A DNA stretch of 6,531 nucleotides from an uncultured Ignavibacteriota bacterium (GTDB taxonomy: Bacteria > Bacteroidota > Ignavibacteria > Tepidaquicellales > Tepidaquicellaceae): the NCBI GenBank assembly GCA_937915485.1, contig CALGII010000088.1, positions 1 to 6,531 of the forward strand, in the 5' to 3' direction. The notes below the pieces were generated by a model, which made no database searches, had not been told where the DNA came from, and saw only the letters and a list, made by a program, of their open reading frames with translations. The translations under genes were made by a program, and so were the position numbers. Shown piece by piece: positions 1 through 5,355 of this stretch; within the stretch, counting starts at the first letter, position 1, and each line of letters opens with the position of its first letter.

Positions 1-840
1 GAAGCCGCTGAGGATTACGCGAGGAAGAACGCGCGCGACACTTTGATTATAGATACGGCGGGAAGGCTCGCGATTGATGAGCAGATGATGAACGAAGTTG
101 CGAACCTGAAGAACGCGCTGAAACCCGGAGAAATTTTATTCGTGGTTGATTCGATGACGGGACAGGACGCGGTTAACACCGCGAAGGCGTTCCACGACAA
201 ACTCGATTATTCGGGTATAGTTCTTACAAAACTCGACGGCGATACGAAAGGCGGCGCTGCCCTGTCGATAAAGGCGGTCGTGAACAAGCCGATTAAGTTC
301 GTCAGCATCGGCGAAAAACTCGAAGCGCTCGAGCAGTTCCATCCGGACAGGATGGCTTCAAGAATTCTGGGTATGGGCGATATCGTTTCTTTCGTTGAAA
401 AAGCCCAGCAGGAAATCGACCTGAGCGAATCCGCGAAACTCGAGGAGAAACTCAGAAAGAACAAATTTGATTTTAACGACTTCCTTAACCAGATTAAGCA
501 GGTTAAGAAAATGGGCTCTATACAGAATCTCGTTTCGATGATTCCCGGCGCGAGCAAGGCGCTGAAAGACAAGGAAGTGGACGAGAAAGCATTCGTAAGG
601 ATTGAGGCGATAATTTTGTCGATGACCGCCCGCGAAAGGGAAAACCCGAATGTGCTTAACGGTATGAGAAGAAGACGAATTGCCGACGGGAGCGGAACGA
701 GCATTCAGGAAGTTAACAGGCTCATAAAGCAGTTCGAGGATATGAAGAAGATGATGAAGAATTTTTCGACGGGAAAGATGAAAAATCTCCTTAAAGGGAT
801 GAAACTTCCCCCGGGAGTGATGAATGATTTTAAACTTTAG
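1..840 (+). CDS. ffh: Signal recognition particle protein Ffh (SRP54), 5'-truncated by window edge
   Basis: Ffh is the GTPase of the signal recognition particle. With 4.5S/6S RNA it binds signal sequences on nascent chains and delivers ribosomes to FtsY at the membrane. The frame is open from base 1, so 279 residues are present and roughly the first 170 (N domain, P-loop, G2) lie upstream; the usual length is about 450. Visible in the fragment: GTPase motif DTAGRL at residues 18-23, guanine-specificity motif TKLDGD at 76-81, then SIGEKLEALEQF near 102-113, where most homologues have G-T/V-GEK. The M domain follows from about 155. It includes the RNA-binding helix-turn-helix with MRRRRIADGSGTS at about 222-234 and a Met/Lys-rich signal-binding tail (MKKMMKNF, KGMKLPPG). 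It lies upstream of rpsP, as in Bacillus and many other bacteria. The family assignment is certain. The TTG at 43 is internal and is not a start. Confidence 0.97.
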   Translation, partial: EAAEDYARKNARDTLIIDTAGRLAIDEQMMNEVANLKNALKPGEILFVVDSMTGQDAVNTAKAFHDKLDYSGIVLTKLDGDTKGGAALSIKAVVNKPIKFVSIGEKLEALEQFHPDRMASRILGMGDIVSFVEKAQQEIDLSESAKLEEKLRKNKFDFNDFLNQIKQVKKMGSIQNLVSMIPGASKALKDKEVDEKAFVRIEAIILSMTARERENPNVLNGMRRRRIADGSGTSIQEVNRLIKQFEDMKKMMKNFSTGKMKNLLKGMKLPPGVMNDFKL

Positions 841-913
841 TTTTTATATCGATTTTTAAAATAATTTAATTTAATATTTAATAGAAAGAGAATTCGAAAG
901 GAGTAACACCTAA
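841..913 (+). other. AT-rich spacer between ffh and rpsP, possible promoter region
   Basis: This 73-nt spacer has only 13 G or C bases, far fewer than the flanking genes. It contains three TTTAAT copies (865-870, 870-875, 877-882; the first two share one base) and ends in the rpsP ribosome-binding site. It is the largest gap in the plus-strand cluster, and its composition would suit a promoter for the ribosomal-protein part. However, I see no convincing -35/-10 pair and no Bacteroidota-type TAnnTTTG box, so a promoter here is only an inference. I see no terminator hairpin after ffh, so read-through from ffh is also likely. Confidence 0.3.
897..903 (+). promoter_or_regulatory. Shine-Dalgarno site of rpsP
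   Basis: AAAGGAG lies 10 nt before the TTG at 914. An in-frame TAA at 911-913 directly precedes that TTG, so translation cannot begin further upstream. This site therefore supports TTG as the real start of bS16. Confidence 0.75.
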
Positions 914-1321
914 TTGGTTAAATTAAGACTCAAAAGAATGGGAAAGAAAAAGGCGCCTCTGTATAAGATCGTCGCCGCCGATTCCCGTTCGCCGAGAGAC
1001 GGAAGGTTCATAGAATCTGTCGGGAATTACAACCCGCACGCGGAACCCGCACAGGTTGTTCTGAAAGAAGAACGTGTAATACACTGGCTCACAAAGGGCG
1101 CTAAACCCACTGAGACCGTCAGGAACCTGCTGAGACGCGAAGGACTGATTATGAAAATGAGATTGTTGAAATCAAAAGCGAGCGAAGAAAAAGTAAGCGA
1201 AAAGATGCAGCAGTTCATTGACGATAAGGCTAACAAACTCGAAAGAGCAAAAGCCAGAAAATTAAGACAAAAGGAAAATAGGGCTCAGAAGAAAAAATCT
1301 GAAGAGCCTAAAGCGGAATAA
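914..1321 (+). CDS. rpsP: 30S ribosomal protein bS16
   Basis: bS16 is an early-binding small-subunit protein that contacts the 5' domain of 16S rRNA and is needed for 30S assembly. The N-terminal core (about residues 1-80) is typical: MVKLRLKRMGKKKAPLYKIV, then ADSRSPRDGRFIESVGNYNP at 22-41 and the AKPTETVRNLLRREGL helix at 63-78. The start is TTG with a good Shine-Dalgarno site. It is fixed by an in-frame stop immediately upstream, and the next Met (residue 9) would remove the conserved first strand. The protein has 135 residues, against about 80-90 for the core family. The extra 50-odd residues are Lys/Arg/Glu-rich (for example KLERAKARKLRQKENRAQKK), are probably helical then disordered, and end in EEPKAE. 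Long basic bS16 tails are known in some phyla. The gene is followed by khpA after 63 nt with no hairpin. Confidence 0.97.
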   Translation: MVKLRLKRMGKKKAPLYKIVAADSRSPRDGRFIESVGNYNPHAEPAQVVLKEERVIHWLTKGAKPTETVRNLLRREGLIMKMRLLKSKASEEKVSEKMQQFIDDKANKLERAKARKLRQKENRAQKKKSEEPKAE

Positions 1322-1374
1322 ATATAGTACTTTTTCCGGCTTAATCACAAGTTTCTTTTCAACTAATAAAATAT

Positions 1375-1380
1375 AGGAGG
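1375..1380 (+). promoter_or_regulatory. Shine-Dalgarno site of khpA
   Basis: A full AGGAGG core lies only 4 nt before the GTG at 1385. This is the best match to the anti-Shine-Dalgarno sequence in the window and supports the GTG start, although the spacing is short. Confidence 0.7.
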
Positions 1381-1384
1381 TTCT

Positions 1385-1633
1385 GTGAAGGAATTCATAG
1401 AATATATCGCGAAAAATCTTGTAGATAAACCGGAGGGTGTAATCGTAGAAGAATCTGTTTCGGGAGGAGTTGTTCATTATCAACTTCTCGTGGACCCTGG
1501 CGAAACAGGTAAAGTGATTGGGAAAAAAGGAAAAACAGCGAAGGCTATGAGAGTCCTTCTCATTGCAGTCGGAGCTAAGAACGGGAAGAAAGTTTCCCTG
1601 GAAATTCCTGACAGGGTTCTGAAAGAAAGTTAA
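1385..1633 (+). CDS. khpA: KH-domain RNA-binding protein KhpA (YlqC family)
   Basis: This is a small cytoplasmic single-KH-domain protein of 82 residues, the usual length for KhpA. The diagnostic RNA-binding loop is clear: GKVIGKKGKTAKAMR at residues 42-56, with the GxxG element G46-K47-K48-G49. It is followed by the helix RVLLIAVGAK and a final strand KKVSLEIPD. In Firmicutes, KhpA partners with KhpB/Jag and affects cell elongation and division through bound RNAs; whether that applies here is unknown. A position between rpsP and rimM is the standard location in Bacillus and several other phyla, suggesting a role tied to ribosome or RNA metabolism. The start is GTG behind AGGAGG. The gene ends 1 nt before the rimM start, so the two are probably translationally coupled. 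Confidence 0.92.
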   Translation: MKEFIEYIAKNLVDKPEGVIVEESVSGGVVHYQLLVDPGETGKVIGKKGKTAKAMRVLLIAVGAKNGKKVSLEIPDRVLKES

Positions 1634-1634
1634 T

Positions 1635-2183
1635 TTGATTGATTCGGACAGGCTTGTTTACATAGGCAGAATATCGGGTACCTTTGGGATTAAAGGAACG
1701 GTAAAGGTAATTCCCCTAACCGACTTTCCCGAAAGGTTTCTGAAGACAGAATATGTTTATCTTGTCGACGAAAAGAGAAAGCATTTAATCAAGGACAAGT
1801 TCAGCGGTTCTCACGAATTCCGTATCAGCAATTCGGAGATTTCAAAGGGATTTGTTAAGATTGATTTTGTGAATTACGAAAGCATTTCTGATTCTGAACC
1901 GCTTAAAGGAATGCTTTTGGGAGTGGACGAAAAAGACAGAGTAAAACTACCGGATGGGATGTTTTACTTTTACGATTTGACCGGTTGCGAGGTTTTTGAC
2001 CGCGGGAAAACGGCGGGATTCGTTACCGGCGTTGAGAATTACGGGAGTTCCGACCTGCTCGTAGTTGAATCAGGCGGAAAAAGTTTTTTTGTACCGCTGC
2101 TTAAAGAGTTTGTGAAAAAAATTGATGTCGATGCAAAACGGATTGACACGGAACTGATTGAAGGATTTAAGGATGAAGATTAG
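1635..2183 (+). CDS. rimM: Ribosome maturation factor RimM
   Basis: RimM helps mature the 3' (head) domain of the 30S subunit and binds ribosomal protein uS19. The 182-residue length is normal (about 165-185). The N-terminal RimM beta-barrel carries the signature YIGRISGTFGIKGTVKV (9-25) followed by PLTDFPERF (27-35). The C-terminal PRC-barrel starts near 105 with FYFYDLTGCEV (110-120) and includes GSSDLLVVESGGKSFFVPLL (137-156) and a terminal IDTELIEGF. The predicted start is TTG one base after the khpA stop. An in-frame TGA at 1620-1622 leaves no better start, and only a weak purine stretch (AAAGAAAG) lies upstream, so initiation probably depends on coupling to khpA translation. The 3' end overlaps trmD by 11 nt. 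The rimM-trmD pair is conserved across bacteria. Confidence 0.96.
   Translation: MIDSDRLVYIGRISGTFGIKGTVKVIPLTDFPERFLKTEYVYLVDEKRKHLIKDKFSGSHEFRISNSEISKGFVKIDFVNYESISDSEPLKGMLLGVDEKDRVKLPDGMFYFYDLTGCEVFDRGKTAGFVTGVENYGSSDLLVVESGGKSFFVPLLKEFVKKIDVDAKRIDTELIEGFKDED
2161..2165 (+). promoter_or_regulatory. Shine-Dalgarno site of trmD, inside rimM
   Basis: AAGGA lies 7 nt before the ATG at 2173, within the last codons of rimM. It decides in favour of ATG 2173 over the in-frame TTG at 2158, which would add five residues (M-K-D-L-R) not typical of TrmD N-termini. Confidence 0.65.
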
Positions 2184-2853
2184 ATTCGATATTATAAGCG
2201 CGAATCCGGCTATACTGGATAGTTCTTTAACAAACGGGCTGATTTCCCGCGCCGTTAAGAAAAAATACGCGGAAGTTCACGTGCACAACCTTCGGGATTA
2301 TGCGGACGGGAGGTACAAGCAGATTGACGATACGCCCTACGGCGGCGGAGCGGGAATGATACTTAAACCCGAACCGATTTTCAGGTGCGTGAATAAACTG
2401 ATGAGCGAAAGGGATTACGATGAGGTGATTTACTTTTCGCCTCAGGGAATCAGGTTCGACCAGAAAAAGGCGAACGACTTTTCGCTTAAGCGGAACATAA
2501 TTCTGATATGCGGTCATTACAAGGGAATTGACGAAAGAGTAATAAAGAAACTCGTCACGCTTGAATTATCAATCGGTGACTATGTTCTTTCCTGCGGAGA
2601 CATCGCGGCGCTTGCGTTCATTGACTCGGTCGCGAGGCTAATACCGGGCGTGCTCGGGGACGGAGAATCGGCTCTGAGCGATACGTTTCAGGTCGAAACG
2701 GGATTCGACAGCCCGCAGTACACGAGACCGGAAAAGTTTGAAAGAATGAAAGTTCCAGACGTGCTTCTCTCGGGGAATCACGCTGAAATAAAGAAGTGGA
2801 GAGAAAAAAAAGCAAAATCTAAATACAGAAAATTAAAAAAATTAAATAAATAA
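2173..2853 (+). CDS. trmD: tRNA (guanine-N1-)-methyltransferase TrmD
   Basis: TrmD is a SAM-dependent SPOUT enzyme that makes m1G37 next to the anticodon of some tRNAs and so prevents +1 frameshifting; it acts as a homodimer. From the ATG at 2173 it has 226 residues. Visible motifs are DTPYGGGAGMILKPEPIF (53-70), SPQG (89-92), the knot motif ICGHYKGIDERV (112-123), SIGDYVLSCGD (133-143), ARLIPGVLG (154-162), LSDTFQ (168-173), SPQYTRP (180-186) and LLSGNHAEIKKWR. D170 corresponds to the catalytic Asp169 and R155 to Arg154 of the E. coli enzyme. The knot loop reads S-C-G-D where most homologues have T/S-G-G-E. The C-terminus is Lys-rich. The ICGHYKG and ALSDTFQ wording resembles Bacteroidota/Chlorobi proteins. 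The gene overlaps the rimM end by 11 nt, and rplS begins 25 nt after its stop. Confidence 0.97.
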   Translation: MKIRFDIISANPAILDSSLTNGLISRAVKKKYAEVHVHNLRDYADGRYKQIDDTPYGGGAGMILKPEPIFRCVNKLMSERDYDEVIYFSPQGIRFDQKKANDFSLKRNIILICGHYKGIDERVIKKLVTLELSIGDYVLSCGDIAALAFIDSVARLIPGVLGDGESALSDTFQVETGFDSPQYTRPEKFERMKVPDVLLSGNHAEIKKWREKKAKSKYRKLKKLNK

Positions 2854-2864
2854 TCAGATTCAAC

Positions 2865-2869
2865 AGGAG
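2865..2869 (+). promoter_or_regulatory. Shine-Dalgarno site of rplS
   Basis: AGGAG lies 9 nt before the ATG at 2879, in the 25-nt trmD-rplS gap. Spacing and sequence are ordinary and confirm the start. Confidence 0.7.
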
Positions 2870-2878
2870 TAATCTTAA

Positions 2879-3307
2879 ATGGACAAATTAAAGTTAGTTG
2901 AGGCAGCGCAGATTAGAAAAGACATGCCTGATTTTCATGTCGGCGATACGATTTCAGTTTTCGTAAAAGTTATTGAAGGCGACAAGGAAAGAATCCAGCA
3001 GTTCAAGGGTATAGTTATGGGAATCAAGGGCAGCGGATTGAGCAAGACGTTCCGCGTGCGGAAAATTTCGAACGGCGTAGGCGTCGAGAGAATATTCCCG
3101 ATAAATTCGCCGAAGATTGCAAAGGTCGAGATAGTTAAACACGGCAGCATACGCAGGGCAAAACTTTATTACTTAAGGAAACTGACGGGCAAGGCCGCTA
3201 CGAAGATAAAAGAAAAAAAGAGAAAGACTCTTGAAACCGTAATCGAGGAACCCGCTCCTCCCGCGCCCGTGGAAACGGCTGCGGAAAATCCGGTAAAAGC
3301 GGAATAA
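2879..3307 (+). CDS. rplS: 50S ribosomal protein bL19
   Basis: bL19 sits at the 30S-50S interface and forms an intersubunit bridge. The core is unmistakable: the DFHVGDTISVFVKVIEGDKE region (18-37), RIQQFKGIVMGIKGSG (38-53), SKTFRVRKISNGVGVERIFP (55-74), SPKIAKVEIVKHGSIRRAKL (77-96) and YYLRKLTGKAA (97-107). It has 142 residues, against about 115 in E. coli. The additional 25-30 residues form a Pro/Ala/Glu-rich, probably disordered tail (EEPAPPAPVETAAENPVKAE) after a short basic stretch. The ATG start has a clear AGGAG. It is the last gene of the cluster, with a strong terminator beginning 11 nt after the stop. Confidence 0.98.
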   Translation: MDKLKLVEAAQIRKDMPDFHVGDTISVFVKVIEGDKERIQQFKGIVMGIKGSGLSKTFRVRKISNGVGVERIFPINSPKIAKVEIVKHGSIRRAKLYYLRKLTGKAATKIKEKKRKTLETVIEEPAPPAPVETAAENPVKAE

Positions 3308-3317
3308 AAAAAAGTTT

Positions 3318-3345
3318 AAGGTCAGGTCTTCAGCCTGACCTTTTT
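3318..3345 (+). terminator. Rho-independent terminator of the ffh-rplS cluster
   Basis: There is a perfect 9-bp stem, AAGGTCAGG (3318-3326) with CCTGACCTT (3334-3342), a 7-nt loop, and a T run at 3341-3345. It begins 11 nt after the rplS stop and so closes the cluster. An A-rich stretch lies just upstream (3306-3313). Read from the other strand, the hairpin would be followed by AAAC and then T8, so weak bidirectional action is possible, but the minus-strand genes do not obviously read into it. Confidence 0.9.
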
Positions 3346-3358
3346 CAATTATTAGAAT

Positions 3359-4000
3359 TTGCCTTCGAGAAAAATTTTCATATCAATCGCAGGGAACATC
3401 GGTTCGGGTAAATCGTCGCTCACACGCCTGCTGGCGGAGCGGTTCAAGTGGATTCCCTATTACGAATCCGTCGCGGACAATCCGTACCTGAGCGACTTCT
3501 ACGCGGATATGACAAGATGGTCGTTCAATCTCCAGATTTATTTTCTCGCCCACAGGTTCAACGTTCACAAGGAAATAGTCGAAAGACCGAACTCCGTAAT
3601 TCAGGACAGGAGCATTTACGAAGACGTTGAGATCTTCGCGAAGAACCTTCATAAACTCGGACGTATGTCGGACAGGGATTACACGACGTACTCCAACCTT
3701 TTCGCTGAAATGACAAGTTACCTCCGCCCGCCCGACCTGCTCGTTTACCTTCGCGCTGACGTCGCGACTCTCGTGAAGCAGATAAAGGCGCGCGGCCGCG
3801 AATTTGAAAAGGACCTCGACATAGAATACCTGACCGAATTAAACAACAGTTATGACGAGTGGATAAAGAGTTACGGTTTCGGAAGGGTTCTCACTATAGA
3901 CACGAATGAACTTGACTTCGTTCATACTGACAGGGATTTCGATCACATCATTACAACGATAGAAAAAGACCTCCTGCTCGACCTGCGCCTGTTTACTTGA
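3359..4000 (+). CDS. Deoxynucleoside kinase (dAK/dGK/dCK family)
   Basis: This cytosolic salvage enzyme transfers phosphate from ATP to the 5'-OH of deoxynucleosides. The 213 residues match the bacterial dNK family (about 205-225). Motifs: P-loop GNIGSGKSS (12-20), the likely general base E36 in YYES (34-37), substrate-side residues around Q59 and R66, the DRS motif QDRSIYEDVEIF (82-93), PPDLLVYL (124-131), and an Arg-rich lid RGREFEKD (145-152) followed by YLTELNNSYDEWI. DRSIYED resembles bacterial deoxyadenosine/deoxyguanosine kinases, but purine versus pyrimidine preference cannot be settled from sequence alone. The start must be TTG: an in-frame TAG lies at 3353-3355, and the P-loop begins 12 residues in. 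No Shine-Dalgarno is visible, and the rplS terminator ends only 13 nt upstream, so how the gene is transcribed is unclear. Its 3' end overlaps the convergent regulator gene by 8 nt. Confidence 0.92.
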   Translation: MPSRKIFISIAGNIGSGKSSLTRLLAERFKWIPYYESVADNPYLSDFYADMTRWSFNLQIYFLAHRFNVHKEIVERPNSVIQDRSIYEDVEIFAKNLHKLGRMSDRDYTTYSNLFAEMTSYLRPPDLLVYLRADVATLVKQIKARGREFEKDLDIEYLTELNNSYDEWIKSYGFGRVLTIDTNELDFVHTDRDFDHIITTIEKDLLLDLRLFT

Positions 4001-5351
4001 TTTTGCTCGGCGTCGGTATGTCGTACTTGCTCATCAGTTTATACAAATGACTCCTCTGTATTTTCAACGCTTCCGCGGTCTGGCTTATGTTATACCTGTA
4101 ATCGTTCAGCATTTTCAAAAGGAACATTTTTTCGGATTCGTTCTGGAAATCGTTCAGCGAAAGATTCTTGTTCAGCAAATCGTTAAGTTCGCGTGAATGC
4201 CTGCTGCCCGGAAGTTCGATGTCATCCTCTTTTATAATTCTGTCCTCAATCGTGAACATCAGCCTCTCGGTGTAGTTCTTTAGTTCTCGGACGTTGCCGG
4301 GCCACCTGAAAGATTTAAGGCGAAGCAGCGCGCCGTCAGTAAATTTCTTCGGCTCGACGTTATACAGCCGCATTACCTGCCCGATGAAATATCCCGTAAG
4401 GACTTCTATGTCCTCCGTTCTTTCACGGAGAGGAGGAATGTCGATTGTCATCACGTTGATTCTGTGGTATAGGTCTTCCCTGAACTTTCCGTCCTGAATC
4501 TCGCTCTTGAGGTCCTTGTTCGATGTGAACAGGAACCTGAGGTTTGTCTTCACTTCATTCGACTGCCCGCGCCGCGCGAATTTTCCCTCATCGATTACTT
4601 TCAGCAATTTCGACTGAACGTCGGGATTAAGGTTGGAAACCTCGTCGAAAAGTATCGTGCCGCCTTCCGCCTCGGATAACTTTCCCCTGCTTCTCAGCAC
4701 GTTGTTCTCCATGTAACCGAAGAGTTCGTTATCGGCGTTGGTTTCGTTCAACTGCGCGCAGTTTATTATCACGAACGGCTTGCCGTTCCTTTCCGATTTC
4801 AGGTGCAGTTGATTCGCGACAAGCATTTTGCCCGTGCCGCTTTCGCCCGTTATGAGAACGTTGTACTGAAGGTCTTTGAATTTTTCTATCAGTTCAAGAA
4901 CGATGTTAATGCCCGCGCTGTTCCCTATTATTTCGTTATCTTCAATCTGCTTGTTCCTCAAACGAAGCACTTCGTCCTTTGACTTGCGGAATTCAATCGC
5001 GTTTCTGATAGTGAGCACGAGTTCGGGAATGTCGGGCAGAGGTTTTTCGAGGAAATAGTACGCGCCTTTTTTTGTAGCGTCAACCGCAGTCTCGATGTTG
5101 CCGTGTCCCGATATCATTATGACGACCTGATTCGGTTTCATTTCGATTATCTTCTCGAGAACTTCTATGCCGTCCATCTTCGGCATCTTTATATCGAGAA
5201 GTATAAGGTCGTAATCCGAGTTATTCACTTTTTCGAGCGCAATGAATCCGTCCGCGCAGGTATCGACATCGTATTTGTTATGCCTCAGAATAAGAGAAAG
5301 GCTCTCGAGTATCGACTGTTCGTCATCGACTATCAGAATTCTGTTGGACAT
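3993..5351 (-). CDS. NtrC-family response regulator, NtrX-like, lacking the GAFTGA loop
   Basis: This is a cytoplasmic two-component regulator of 452 residues with three domains. The receiver (1-120) has acidic pair D9/D10, phosphoacceptor D53 in LLLDIKMP, S81 and K103, all intact. The AAA+ domain (about 140-380) has Walker A GESGTGK (169-175), Walker B TILFDE (232-237), sensor I around N278, arginine fingers R291 and R297 in FREDLYHR, and WPGNVREL (350-357). The Fis-type helix-turn-helix (about 407-445) reads ISQTAEALKIQRSHLYKLM. After ELFG (209-212) the canonical loop with GAFTGA is missing: the segment up to EGGT is about four residues short and reads YMENNVLRSRGKLSEA. GAFTGA contacts sigma-54, so classical sigma-54 activation is doubtful. 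The short loop and the RSHLY recognition helix resemble NtrX. The ATG start is 4 nt after the mutS2 stop and has no clear Shine-Dalgarno, so coupling is likely. No histidine kinase lies in the window. Confidence 0.93.
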   Translation of the reverse strand: MSNRILIVDDEQSILESLSLILRHNKYDVDTCADGFIALEKVNNSDYDLILLDIKMPKMDGIEVLEKIIEMKPNQVVIMISGHGNIETAVDATKKGAYYFLEKPLPDIPELVLTIRNAIEFRKSKDEVLRLRNKQIEDNEIIGNSAGINIVLELIEKFKDLQYNVLITGESGTGKMLVANQLHLKSERNGKPFVIINCAQLNETNADNELFGYMENNVLRSRGKLSEAEGGTILFDEVSNLNPDVQSKLLKVIDEGKFARRGQSNEVKTNLRFLFTSNKDLKSEIQDGKFREDLYHRINVMTIDIPPLRERTEDIEVLTGYFIGQVMRLYNVEPKKFTDGALLRLKSFRWPGNVRELKNYTERLMFTIEDRIIKEDDIELPGSRHSRELNDLLNKNLSLNDFQNESEKMFLLKMLNDYRYNISQTAEALKIQRSHLYKLMSKYDIPTPSKIK

Positions 5352-5355
5352 TTTT

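Noticed and set aside
207..704. 165-residue open frame on the minus strand
   Set aside because: Shadow of the ffh M-domain coding region; no recognisable motif and no neighbouring gene on that strand.
43..840. TTG at 43 as the start of the first gene
   Set aside because: The frame is open back to base 1 and encodes Ffh sequence upstream of the DTAGR motif. The gene is cut by the window edge, not short.
1322..1384. Possible terminator or regulatory RNA in the rpsP-khpA gap
   Set aside because: I found no stable inverted repeat in these 63 nt; only the AGGAGG before khpA is supportable.
1262..1483. 73-residue open frame on the minus strand spanning the rpsP-khpA gap
   Set aside because: Overlaps two confirmed genes, with Phe/Leu/Arg-rich content typical of a reversed Lys-rich frame; no ribosome-binding site noted.
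2158..2172. TTG at 2158 as the trmD start
   Set aside because: ATG 2173 has AAGGA at proper spacing and gives the usual TrmD N-terminus; the TTG adds five atypical residues.
2227..2517. 96-residue open frame on the minus strand
   Set aside because: Antisense to well-conserved TrmD sequence; composition is explained by the real gene.
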